NCBI GenBank assembly: GCA_036925085.1
Contig: JAUPFP010000003.1
Coordinates: 2,386,501 to 2,450,500, forward strand
Origin: Brachycybe producta
Taxonomy: Eukaryota > Arthropoda > Diplopoda > Playtdesmida > Andrognathidae
Length of the DNA stretch: 64,000 nucleotides
Reading direction: 5' to 3'
The notes under the pieces were generated by a model that did not search any database, was not told the DNA's origin, and was given only the letters and a program-made list of their open reading frames with translations. Within the stretch, counting starts at the first letter, position 1. Every line of letters starts with the position of its first letter. Below, one piece after another: positions 34,550 to 46,400 of this stretch. The translations under genes and the position numbers were made by a program.

Positions 34550-34823
34550 TCGTCGTAAAAGGCGGAGTTTGCCCACGAAAATTTTTGCTAAGAGAGGAGG
34601 AGGACCATTGTAAATTGTTGACAAATTACATAAAAAGTGAACCAATATATCACACGGAAGTAAAAGTTAAAACAGCAAAATGAGAAGTACTTTTAAGCCC
34701 TAATGAGGGCGCCACCATCGATTTCTGACAAGAAAGGCGCTTCCCCCTAGCCCCCCCCCCCTTCCCAATACATAATACAATGGAAAAATGCATTAAATTC
34801 TGAGTGAACTGAAAGCCAAGAGT

Positions 34824-34857
34824 TCAGTTGTGTTGGATCTATTTAGCTGTCAAGATC
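34824..34857 (+). promoter_or_regulatory. Candidate Inr + DPE promoter, possibly for DH31
   Basis: TCAGTT at 34824-34829 fits the arthropod initiator. Counting its A as +1, there is G at +24 and AGATC at +28 to +32, matching the downstream promoter element spacing. A donor CC-GTGAGT follows at 35063, so an untranslated exon of about 237 bp could splice to the acceptor at 43419. Against it: the donor region belongs to a tandem duplication, and chance matches are possible. Confidence 0.25.
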
Positions 34858-35009
34858 GAAAATTTTTGCAACAAAAGTCCATTTTACTTAAAATATTTGC
34901 TATTTTTTACAAATTGTCAAAGTTATCAAAGTTTTTCTTTCCTTTGGAAGCACTTTGCTGATATTTTTACAAAGCAAATTTTTAACGATTCTCCTGTTGT
35001 TTTTTTCTT

Positions 35010-35695
35010 TCTCGATTTTAATAATAATACAATTTCAACGTTTTCATCTTTTCAAAAAAACCGTGAGTCAATTTTAAAATATTAACTATTTTTTTGTTAA
35101 AAAAAAGTTTAAAATATTCGTTATTAATGATATTTTTTTATTTTATAAATTTTAATATATTTCTTTAAAAAAAACTTTATATTTGAGAGTTTGTTAATTT
35201 TTATTAAATTGTGTATTTTGAAAACAAATTTAAAATATAAAACTTTTTTTTTAGAAACTAGAAGGGTTATTAAGAAAATTTTCATGGTAATATATTTCAA
35301 AATGAACTTTTATATGACATATTGAAAAAAAAAAATTGTTTCTCGATTTTAATACTTTTTTTAACGTTTTCTACTCAAAACGTGAGTCGTTTTTAAAATA
35401 TTAACTATTTCTTTTTTTTAAAAAAATTAAAATATTCACTATTTTAAAATAAGTTAAGATATTTATTAATATTTTCATTAAATTATATAAATTTAAATAT
35501 ATTTTTTTTAAAAAAAAACTTTTATCTTTGAGAGTTTGTTAATTTTAAACATTATGTATTTTTCTAAAACAAATTTAGAACAAAAAAAAACTTTAAAATA
35601 TTTTAAAAACTAGAAGAGTTATAAACTGAACCATTTAAGAAAATTATCACTGTAATTTATCTTTCAAAATAAACTTTTTCATGACAAATAGGAAG
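35010..35695. repeat. Tandem duplication, unit about 325-350 bp
   Basis: The order TTTCTCGATTTTAATA, CGTTTTC, GTGAGTC, TTTTAAAATATTAACTATTT, GAGAGTTTGTTAATTT, AACTAGAAG-GTTAT and TTTCAAAATRAACTTTT occurs twice, from about 35010 and 35338. Each unit ends with a forward Fam-A arm. Confidence 0.75.
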
Positions 35696-35779
35696 AAGAA
35701 AAAAAAAACCGCCGACACTTTTGGCTAAAAAAACATTAATCAGTAACAACATAAAGAAAAAAAACATAAATCAGTAACA

Positions 35780-36080
35780 ACATAAAGAAAAAAAAACTTC
35801 AGCATGTTTTAAAAACTAGAAGAATTACTGAATTAACTTAAGGTGATTTTTATATTTAATATCTTTCAAAATATACGTGTTATGGCAACTTGAAAAACAC
35901 GGAAATGTTCTTTTTTGAAACTAAGGGTATCAGTACTAACATGAAGAAAAAAATAATCGTTTAGAAACTAGAAGGGTAAACGAATTACTTAGAAGAATTA
36001 TTAGAAGAGTAAATGAATCACTTAAGATTTTCATTTTTGGCTAAATAATATATTTGTAACAACATAAAGAAATACTTTTG
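35780..36080. repeat. Fam-A forward arms (left flank of LTR)
   Basis: Arms at 35805 (TTTTAAAAACTAGAAGAATTA), 35955 and a partial one at 36000. The copy that would continue after 36075 is interrupted by the solo LTR and resumes at 36955 (TGCATGTTTTAAAAACTAGAA). Forward arms also follow at 37105-37190. Confidence 0.7.
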
Positions 36081-36950
36081 TGTGACGAGGCTGGCCCTTT
36101 AGCACCCTTTGGTGCTGGCTCTGAACCACCCCCTGGTTTAACCACGCGCAGCATTCTGATAGTTCAGGCACTTTACTGAGCACACAGTCTCTCACGTACA
36201 GTCATTTTAAAGGCCCACAAAAAGACCTTTCTGTTTTAGCCAGGGCCGAACGTGGCCCTCCTCACTCCTCCAGCAGGAACACACTCAGTCTCGACTCGGG
36301 AATCTTTGGTATAGATGCATAACAAACTTAAATTATCCTGGTCCTCTTTAGCCTGGTCTGAAGGTGCCAATCAGAGGGACTCAGAGGGTCTCTGAGTGCC
36401 TCTGTTGGTGCTGAAGATGTAGGCTAAAGTCTCTTCCTCGGTTATTTTCACTGTTGGAAAATAATAAACTCGCACGACACTTTTATGAGGTATAAAAGGT
36501 TCTCTTTATAAACAATCTTTGTACTATTACATTGTTGTGTGAATACTGATAATTGACGATACAATTTTTTACTAAATATTTGAATATGACATTCACTCTA
36601 AGTTCACAAAAGGCTATTTGAAATCTCTCTAATCGAACTCTAAACTCGAACTGTCCTTAAACATAAGTGGCACGGCACTTTCGTTCTGTCTCAAGGGAGG
36701 GGCAACTGTCACCTCAGGGCTCAATGAGTGACCAACTGGGCCAATCATTGCCCTAGGCTGAGAATATTACCTTTTAAGGAAAGGCATTTTTGGGACTCTT
36801 TTCCCAATTTCTCACGGTTCATCTTGGTTCCTCGAATTGCTAAAAATTCGGGCCACCCAAGTCTGGACATCTGTGCTCAATGGGGTGCCATTCTGAAATA
36901 AGGGAATTTCTACGGGTTGTTCCACAAGTCTGCAGATGCAGAGTGTCACA
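36081..36950 (+). mobile_element. Solo LTR of a retrotransposon
   Basis: 870 bp, markedly less AT-rich than its surroundings. It starts TGTGACGAGG and ends AGTGTCACA, giving perfect TGTGAC...GTCACA inverted ends. A 4-bp duplication TTTG (36077-36080 and 36951-36954) flanks it. It holds a TATA box (TATAAAA at 36491-36497) and an AATAAA-type signal at about 36465 in GGAAAATAATAAACTCG. No internal coding region is present, so it is a recombined solo LTR. The 4-bp duplication suggests a Gypsy-type origin; strand is set by the TATA box. Confidence 0.82.
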
Positions 36951-37199
36951 TTTGCATGTTTTAAAAACTAGAAGAGTTAGGTAAGGTGATTTTCATATTA
37001 ATATCTTTCAAAATAAACGTTTTGTAGCGACTTGAAAAACACAAAATGTGTTTTTTTATTTAAAAAATTATGGGTATCAGGTAACAACATGAAGAGAAAA
37101 AAATAACAGTTTAGAAACTAGAAGGGTAAATGAATAACTTCCGACAATTTTCATGTAGATATTTTTCAAAATAAACTTTTTTTTATGTCAGATTAAAAA

Positions 37200-38600
37200 T
37201 CACCAAAATCTATGTAAAACCACAAAGTGGCGCCACAAAGTTGGTTCGATGTGAAACCGGCCTAAAAAAATATTTTTTTTTCCAATTTCTTTTTAAAAAA
37301 AAAGTTGTTATGAAAACATACAAAAGAGTAGAACAACATTTTTCTATTTGCATTTGTGTATTATGCAAATATTCAAACACAATTAAATATTATTGTAATT
37401 TTTTTTTTGCGGTTTTCTTTTTCGAAAAATATGAGAAAAATAACAAAAAAAAACTGAAGAAAAAATGAAGAAAAAATGGGATTAAAAAGTAATCCTTTTG
37501 AAATGTTTCAAACATGTTGTTGTTTTTTTGCATAAAAAATAACATTATAAGTACTTTGAGATTTCTGTAGACAATTTGTCAAACAAAAAAACTGAAGCAC
37601 CCCCCTCCTCCCCTCAAATAACAAAAGAGAAAAAGAAATCTCTTAAATCCAATTAAAAAAACAACATCTTAAATAAACTGACATTAAAGAGACATAATTG
37701 ACTTAATTATTGCATTCATCTTTATTTGTAGAAAAACAACATTTTGCCATCATTCAATTTCAAGCATAAGTTATGTTAAAACAGCTGATTTTTCAAACTC
37801 TTGATTATTCTTCTGTTCTATCTTACAGATTAAGAAAAAACTAGAAAAGTATGTTTCAGAAACTAGAATAGTAACACCTTTGCAAAATATCAAATTGTGA
37901 TTGAAATTGACACACACTTTCATAAATTACCATGTGTTTTTTTTGTGTAATTTTGTAAATTTTTTTACCAAATTGATGATTTTTCACTTTACTATATTGC
38001 ATATTTGAAAATGACCAATTTTCCCCACTTTGGAAAATATCAAATTTATGATTAAATTTTTTCAAAAATTCTAGCATTTTTCTAGTAGAAGACAAAAAAG
38101 AGTTCAATGGCTTTTTTGTGTGTAATGTTTACAATATTCATAACAAGCCATAAAATAAACAATAACCCAATAAACCGGAAATGGATATCTATAACTGGCA
38201 ACAAATTTGCCATTTTAATCAAATAATAAATGTATTAAAAACAATAAATTCACAATAAATGTGTCCATTTGACCGAGAAAAAAATGATGTGGTCAATTTC
38301 TGCGTTTATAAATTTCAAATTTCACGAAAAAAAAAAAGATGGACCAAGTAAAATTCAATTGTGGTCACTGGACTCATAAAAATAAATTTACTAAAATGTT
38401 TTAACAATAAAAATACTAATAATAATAATAATCCTCTAAGGACACACACAACAATGGAAACAATTTTATTTTCCATTATTTCAATTAGAAACACGGAAAA
38501 TGCGGAAATTTCTTTCAGAATATTTTTGTTTATAATATTGGAAAGAAAAAAAAACCGTAAATTTTTTTTATGTCGGCTTATTAATTAATAGAAAATAACT
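37200..38600. other. AT-rich intergenic DNA, no gene seen
   Basis: Poly-A/T stretches, one forward Fam-A half-arm at 37855 (TTTCAGAAACTAGAATAGTAA), and short open frames rich in K, N and F without domains. GTGGCGCCACAAAG at 37227 is a short palindrome that may be a MITE end. Confidence 0.4.
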
Positions 38601-38619
38601 TAGAATGTAAAATTAAAAT

Positions 38620-39140
38620 ATGTTAGAAACTAGAATAGTAGATGAATCTGCTAAAATTCATTTTGATGATGAAGATATTTTTCAAAATAGACTTTTTTTT
38701 TTCTCTCGCAGAATTATGAAGATATCTGGAGATATATTTTCAATATCCGTTTCCAGTATTCAGTTTTCAAACTTCATGACATTAATTTTTTTTTTAAAAT
38801 GATTATTAATTTCAGAATTTTAAAAAATTCAACTTTCAAAAAATTTATAATTTAAAAAGTTTCATAATTTATAAGATGTTAAATTAAAAAAAATATAATT
38901 AATAAATGTTATTATTTTAAAAATGTTATAATTTTAAAAATGTTATAATTTAAAAAATTACAATTTAAAAAAAATTCCCTAATTATTTTTTAAATTATGA
39001 TTTTTTTAAGAAATGTCCAGAATTCGACAATTTCAAAAATTCTATAGATTTAGAAATTTCATAATTTCAAAAATTCCACAATTTCAAAAATTCCACAATT
39101 TCAAAAATTCCACAATTTCAAAAATTTCATAATTTTAAAA
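38620..39140. repeat. Fam-A arm followed by ATAATTT minisatellite
   Basis: A forward arm at 38620-38700 is followed by AT-rich tandem words: TATAATTTTAAAAATGT near 38900 and, at 39060-39130, three perfect repeats of an ATTCCACAATTTCAAAA unit of 17 bp. Confidence 0.7.
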
Positions 39141-40600
39141 TAAACGTTCTATGACACTAAAAGGTTTATTATAGAAATATTAACAATAAAAAATTAAATA
39201 TTTTCTGGAACAATTTTTCTCTCCGGATCACTAAGGCCGAAATTCAAGAAAAAAAAAAAACTCGGGAGACACTTGAAATTTCAACTTGAACCCTCTAAGA
39301 AAAGGTTCCAGCTTTATTTGAATACTTTATTGGACCAGGTTTTTTTTTTTCTACTATTTTTCTTACTATCTTTTTTACTATTTTTAAGAAACAACTTTTT
39401 AATATAAAGTTTTTGGAAAAAATTCAATTTTTAACAACAACATGCAACAAAAAAAAACATCCGAAAAACTTTTCAAACTTTTAAGAAAAAGTTTATTTTG
39501 AAAAATGATTATCATAAAAAAACGTTATCTTTAGAGACCATCATCATCATCATCATCCTACTTTCAATTACTTATTGAAAGTTGCTTTCAAAAGAGCTGT
39601 GAGAATAAAAAAAAAACCAAAATTCAATTTATTTTCTAGTCTAGTTTTCTAGTATATAAGCAAAAACACGCACATTACAAATATTAGATATTTACATTTT
39701 ATGCCCGTAAATATCTTAGGGCCGAAAAAAAAAGTATCTCAGGAGATTTCATTTCTTGAGACCCTTTTTCACTAACCTCATTGATTATTCAGAGGCAAAA
39801 ATTCTTTTGTACCCAAGAAAATCTCCGAACTTAAGACGAAGAATAAAGCATTTCCGCATTTTCCAAATAATTTTCTTTCTGACCTTTCTATTTTTTAAAG
39901 CCAAAAGATTTTCTAAAGCCAAAAAAAAAAGCTGAAAAATAAAATTAGAAACTTTAAGAAGTTTTTTAAGTCCAGACATTTGCAAAATATGCAAATTATG
40001 GCAACATTAAGAAGGAATATTAAGAAGAAATCGAATGTATGTTAGAAACTAGAACGGGTGGCTGAATATTTTAAATATTTTCATTATTGATATATATTTC
40101 AAAATAAACTTTTTTTTTATAAATAAAAATGTTATTGACAAAATATGCAAATGAAGGAGAACAATAGAATAAAACACTGGTTATTCTACTACTCAACAAG
40201 AAAAATTTACAATAAACCAAATGTGTGTTAGAAACTAGAAAGAAATTTCTTATAGACCAATTAAATTTAAAAATAATGTCTGCCACAAGTTGGGTCCTTT
40301 TCAAACCGACATAAAAAGCTTAATTTAAAAGATATCAACATGAAAATCTCATTAAGTCTCATTAAGTTAACTCTTCTAGTTTCCAATACACTTTTTAATT
40401 TCTTTTTAAAAAAATATTATTTTAAAAATTGAATAAAAAATTAAATTGTTCTTTTTACTATTCTAGTTTCTAATAATGCTGTTTTTACAATCAATTATAA
40501 AAATTACACAATTGCGCATTTCACACGTTCGAAATTGTTTATTTTGAACGATATCAACATAATAAGTCTTCTAGTATCTAATCAAGTTTGGTTTTCTATT
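39141..40600. other. AT-rich intergenic DNA with Fam-A and Fam-G traces
   Basis: Half Fam-G arm at 39233-39312 (GAAATTCAAG, TTCAACTTGAACCCTCT). Forward Fam-A arms at 40035 and 40228 and reverse arms ending at 40385 and 40465. (CAT)n at 39540-39556. No gene seen. Confidence 0.45.
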
Positions 40601-40627
40601 AGCAACCAATGAGACAAAGTACCTTTT

Positions 40628-40815
40628 AGGCCCAAATTCAAAAAAAAGGAAACTAAGTACTTGAACTTCAACTTGAAACTTCCAAACATAGTTCCAACAT
40701 AGAAAAATCTATTTTCATTGAAAGGAGTATTTTTTTATGTTGGAACCCTGTTTAGAGAGCTTAAAAGTTGAATTTCAAGTCCTATGTTTGCTTCTTGAAT
40801 TCGGGCCTTAAATTA
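40628..40815. repeat. Fam-G foldback
   Basis: Left AGGCCCAAATTCAA, ACTTGAACTTCAACTTGAAAC; right TATGTTGGAACCCTGTTTAGA, TTGAATTTCAAGTCCTATG, TTGAATTCGGGCCT. The arms pair end to end. Other copies: 29170, 48224, 49058, 50048 and 56147. Confidence 0.8.
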
Positions 40816-41309
40816 CAGGGTGAGTGCAAACGATAACTTAATTAACTAAAAATATAGGGAAATAAAATTTCGGATTCTCTTTGATATTTTCAAAATAAGA
40901 GAAAAATAGATTTGACCACAAATACAGCACTTTACAAACAACTTTCTTTTTTAAAAAAAAACAGCTACATCAATGTTATGAAATAGGAGATAGTCAGCGC
41001 CCCCTATCGTTAGACCATAAACTTAAATAATAAATGTATTTTCCATCAATGGATGATGGAGGTGAATCATAAAACCACATACAAAGTGAATCGACTTTTA
41101 GGGTTTCCAAAAAAAAGTAGTAAAATTCATTATCTTTGGAAAGCTGAAAAAATTGTACGACTATCTGAGAGTGTCTTGAGAGTTAACTTTCTGAATAAAA
41201 TTTCATCCCTAATAAATCCAAAGTATTTTTAGTTAGAAAAACTTTTTTTTTAAATAAAATTGCCTCATTATTTTATTAGAAAAAGTGAACAAAAATATTT
41301 TTTTAACAA

Positions 41310-41570
41310 AAAAAGACTGGTTAGAGGCTATAAATAAATCTCTTAGACATAGCAGTCAATTAGCGTAGAATTTTTCCTATGGTATATAGCCTCTAACTAA
41401 CATGTTTGGTTGAAAAAACGATTAAAGTTAAAAACGAAATTTTTAAATAGAAAAAAGCGACTGGTTAGAGGCTATATATCTTCTAGGCTTAAAAATGTCA
41501 ACTAACGTAGTATTTCTTTGATATTGCAGCCTCTAACTAGACTGTTTGGCTAAAAAAAAGCATACATTTT
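41310..41570. repeat. Two stem-loop units with GGTTAGAGGCTA arms
   Basis: CTGGTTAGAGGCTATAAAT ... TATAGCCTCTAACTAACATG (about 41318-41405) and CTGGTTAGAGGCTATATAT ... GCAGCCTCTAACTAGAC (about 41460-41542). Same hairpin as in the Fam-B core but without Fam-B ends. Confidence 0.75.
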
Positions 41571-41649
41571 GAATGTTATTTATAAGAATACTATTTTAAT
41601 GAAATACTAAGTTAGAAACTTTAAAAAGATTTTTAAAAAATATACAATT

Positions 41650-41838
41650 AGGCCTTGTTTCCACTGGTGTGAAAATTTGAACTTTAAGAAAATTTCAACT
41701 TTTGTAAAAATTGAACACACGTGACCTTTGTCTATGATAGTGTATAGGCGGAAGGGGGGGGGGGCACGTTTCGTCTATTTTTCACCAGTTGAAAATTTTC
41801 AAAAAGTTCAAATTTTCACCCCAGTCGAAACAAGGCCT
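41650..41838. repeat. Fam-D palindromic MITE
   Basis: Perfect ends AGGCCTTGTTTCCACTGG and CCAGTCGAAACAAGGCCT. CACACGTGACC and GGCACGTTTCGTC lie around the centre with a poly-G run. The arms GAAAATTTCAACTTTTG and AGTTGAAAATTTTC pair. Confidence 0.85.
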
Positions 41839-42459
41839 TACAGTACATTTAATGTATAAATTTACTTATTTAAATTAAACTTTTAAAGTTCAAAAATAAA
41901 TTTAAAGTTTGCTAAAAACTAGAATGGTAAATAAATGACATTTAATGATAATTTTTTTTTCAAAATAAACATTTTACATAAACATTTTTTTTTGTAAAAA
42001 AAAAAAGTAAAATTTGTAACATTTTAAAACTTTAATTAAATGTTTATTTTGAAAGATATAATCATGAAAATGATCTTCCTTTCTATTTTAATTTTAATTT
42101 CTGTTCTGAATTTTAAGATTTAAAGTTCAATTTTTTTTATTAGCATATTCTAAAACAATGCTTAAAGCAAAGCTAAAATGGAAAAAAAAGCGTATAAAGT
42201 ATAAATATTTTAAGCATAGCTAAAAGTGTGGAATTGGGTTAAAAACTGGATTACTTTGAATTCTAACTCCACATTAATTTTTGCATTTGTTTTTTTTTTT
42301 TACAAAACTTGAAATTTTTTCAGTTTCGAGCATTGTTTTTGGCGCTTTTTTAATTGTTAAAACTCTAAATTAAGCTAATTAGCTTACTTTCTCAAAATAA
42401 ACTATAAACCAGTTCTAAAAACTACTTCAGGCAAATCATTATTAAGGTTAAAAAAATAA

Positions 42460-43390
42460 TTATGCTTTTCCACCCTCATTTAAAGCGGCTGGTTAGAGGC
42501 TAGAGTTAATCTACAACTATTAATTAAGATGTACTTTAATTCTATTAGAACATTAGCCTCTAACCAGTCACTTTGTCACCTTAACATTATTTTTATGATC
42601 AGTTAATTTGCAAATCTCTTATTTATTCTAACTTTACAGGAAGAAATTGAAAGTCTGCTAGAAACTAGAAGGGTAGCTGAACAATATAATTTAATTTTCA
42701 TATTGATTATCTTTCAAAATAAACTTTTTATAGTCAAAAAATTTAATTTTACATCTGAAAGACAGAATATTCATTCTACTTAAAAGTTAGGTAATTTTCA
42801 AACTGACATAAAAAGTTTATTTTAAAAGATATCATAATGGAAATATCCTTGAGTGATTGAGCTACCCTTCTAGTTTCTAAAACACTTTCAAAGTTTCTCT
42901 TAATTTTACTTCTGAAAGACAGAATTATTCATTCTGCTTAAAGTTGGGCCATTTTAAAACTGCCATAAAACGCTTATTTTAAAAGATATATCATCATGAA
43001 ATTACCCTTCTAGTTTCTACAACTTTTTCAAGTTTATTTTCTTAATTTTGCATTTGAAAGACAGAATTAACCAGAGTTCTAAAAGCGGTTTTACACTTTA
43101 AAACCACATTAAGATGATTTATGAACAACTCCTTTTCGAAAATTCTGAGTAAAAAATTGATGAAACTAGAAAAGTAATTGAAGTTCATGTTGATAATCTT
43201 TCAAAATAAACTTTTTATAAACCAAAATGAAAAAAAAAACCCTCATCTGCTTCGAGTTGGGTCATTTTCACAAACTGCCATAAAAAAGCTTATTTTGAAA
43301 GATAATCAATCAAACATGAAAATAACCTTAAGAGGTTGAACTACCCTTCTAGTTTCTAAAACAAATTAAAGTTTCTTTTCATTTTGCATT
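42460..43390. repeat. Stem-loop unit and Fam-A cluster upstream of DH31
   Basis: A GGTTAGAGGCTAGAG ... TTAGCCTCTAACCAG hairpin at 42487-42560, then Fam-A arms: forward 42650, reverse to 42900 and 43110 (ACTTCTGAAAGACAG, GCGGTTTTACACTTTAAAACC), forward 43155, reverse to 43385. The last reverse arm ends about 30 bp before the splice acceptor of the first DH31 coding exon. Confidence 0.75.
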
Positions 43391-43457
43391 TTACAATTTT
43401 TTTCTACTTTCTTTCAAAGGTCTTTTTTGTTCAAAAACCAAACAACAATCAATAAAG

Positions 43458-46400
43458 ATGCGAAATATGACTTTAATGACCATCTGTATTTTTTACATCT
43501 TTCTCATCATGGTATCGAATGCAGGGGCCCGGCCCTACCTTGACAGGTAAGATAATTAATTAGTTAATATTTAATAATTAGTAATGATTAGTCAATTTTA
43601 ATTGAACTCTTTAAGTTCACCATTAGTAACCCCAACGCAGCAATTTCTAAGGTAAAAACAATTTATACCTTTTTTTTTAATCTACGAGACTGCTTAGAGG
43701 TTATAATTTTTAAAATAAATTCAATATTGTTAACAGTAAGTCTAGCCTCTAAAACTGTCTCATTTATTGAAAAGAAAACGCGTAATTATTTTGGTTTTAA
43801 GACAAAAAATTATACTTTTTTTCTATCAAATAAGAATGTTTAGAGGCTAAAATCTATAAGAACTCATATTTAAGTGATGGTGATCAACCTTATAGGGAAA
43901 AGTTTAGCCTCTAAACAAGCCATTTTGAATGAAAAATTATTTTTTCTTCTTTTTTCTATCCTCTAATCAAGTCGTTTTCATTGGAGGGAAAAATATAATT
44001 GTTGTTGCTTTACTGATGATGATGAATGACTAAGGCAAAAATATTTTCGCAAATAAAAATTGAAAATTATGCAAAATTGTCCATTTTATGCAAATAGAAA
44101 ATAAGCCCCAAAAAATGCAAAATATGCAAGAAAATTGTCCATTTTATGCAAATAGAAAACAAGCTCAAAAAAATGCAAAATTGTTCGTTTTACGCAAACA
44201 GAAAATTGTGTTTTTATTTATATAAAAATACAATAAATTGTCTAAATTAATTAATAGCTCTAAAATTATTAATACCAATTAACAGAAAATAAAATAAAAA
44301 CGTAAAATTATGCGACTTTATGCAAATTTCAAATAAATTATTACAATTTGTGCATTTTATGCATTTTTATTTTAGATTCAAATATTTATTATTACACATA
44401 CTGAATTTATGTAGGATCACATTGTGACCAAAAGGTGTTGGAAGAGCCATTGTAATGGCGTTTTGTTCATTTTATGCAAATTATTTTGGCCTTAAGAATA
44501 TTAAACAAGCTTAAAAATTCCCTTTTTACCTCAATATTTAATTTATATTTGTCAGGAAAAAAAACATTGTTAAACTACTATGAATACTAAGTAAAATTTA
44601 AGCACAATTTTATGTTTTTAACTCTATGACGTCATTAAGTGCAATTATTCGACTTTATGCTAATTTGCAAAAAAAAATATGCAATGCGTGCATTTTATGC
44701 AAATTATTTGGACCATAATAATGAACTTAAAAAAATCACCTTTGACCTGAACATTTGTTTTCGAATTTTATGAAAACAAAAAAAAATCAAATTCAAAATA
44801 AATATACTATGCAAATTTATTAATAAAATCTAAAAGAGTTTTAACCCTATGACGTCACTGAAAAGAAAGTTTTCAACAATTCTCTTCCTCTTCTTCTATT
44901 TCAAAGAATAGAAATTGACACAAAAGCTAAGAAAAAAATATTTGCTATAATAGAAAAGCCAAAAAAAAAGAGGAACCACTTTCAAAATTGAATAGAATTG
45001 GAGAGAGAAAGAGAGAGAGGGAGAGAGAGAGAAAGAGAATGAGAGAGAAAGAGAATGAGAGAGAAAGAGAGTGAGAGAGAAAGAGTGAGAGAAAGAGAGT
45101 GAGAGAAAGAGTGAGAGAAAGAGAGTGAGAGAAAGAGAGTGAGAGAAAGAGAGTGAGAGAAAGAGAGTGAGAGAAAGAGAGTGAGAGAAAGAGAGTGAGA
45201 GAAAGAAGTAGAGATAAGTGAGAGAGAGAGAAAAAGAGAGAGAGAAAAAGAGAGAGAGAAAAAGAGAGAGAGAAAAAGAGAGAGAAAAAGAGAGAGAGAG
45301 AGAAAAAGAGAGAGAAAAAGAGAGAGAGAGAGAGAGAAAGAGTTAGAAAGAGGTAGAGATAAGTGAGAAAGAGTGAGGTAGAGATAAGTGAAAGAGAGAG
45401 AAACACAGAGAGAGAGAGAGAGAGAGAGAGAGGTAGAGATAAGTGAAATAGAGAGAGAGAGAGAGAGAGAGGGAAAGAAAGAGAAAGGAAGAGTTGGATA
45501 GAAAGAAAGAGAGAGAGAGAAAGGAAAAGATAGATAGAAAGAAAGATTTCAATTTTCACTATTTCAACTCTTGTAAAACAAACTTTTCTATATAGAAAAA
45601 AAAATATAAAAGAGTAGAAGGGGAAAATGATGTGATCTTTGGTTTATTTGCATACTAAGTACATTTGAGAGAAACAAATTAATTGAAAGAGACACCTATT
45701 GTTATCAAATGTAAACTTTCTATTATTTTTTTTTTACAAAGTTCACTATTTTTGTTACAATATAAACAATTTCTTTTCTTGTGTTTGAGAAAGAGTTGTC
45801 CAAGTTTGTGTGGTTAAAACACATTTTGATGAAGAAAAGAAAAAGCGAGAAAAAAAAGAAAAGGGGAAAATCTTAACAAAGAAGAAAACCTGAATTGCAA
45901 ATATTTACAAATAGTGAAAAATGAAAAACCACGGCCAATAAGTCAAATATTCGACCACCTTTGAAATAATATAGAATATAACATAAAACCGGAAACAAAT
46001 AAACTAAATTTAAGCTAGTTTTAAAGTGTGAACGCGCCTCTCGAATTCTTTATTATTTTGTTTTTTTCAGAAACAAAATGAAGTGAAACTAGAAAGTATT
46101 TTAAAAACTAGAAAGGCAGCTCAATCACTTAATTGTATTCTCACGTTGATATCTTTTAAAATAAGCTTTTTACAAGTTTGAAAATGAAAATTTGATCATT
46201 GGTCGATAAAAAGTTGATTTTGAAAGATATCAACATGAAATTTCTGATTTGAGTTTTACCCTCCTAGTTTCTAAACTTATGCGTTTTTTTATTCAATTGG
46301 ACTGCTCAGAGGCTAGAACTCTAAGGTACATGCTCTCCTCTCTATTTACCAAACTTAAATTTAGTCTAAACTTTATAGCCTCTAAACAGTCTCCTTGACT

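Noticed and set aside
44945-45559. 204-codon minus-strand open frame of L, S and F
   Set aside because: Translation of the GA microsatellite.
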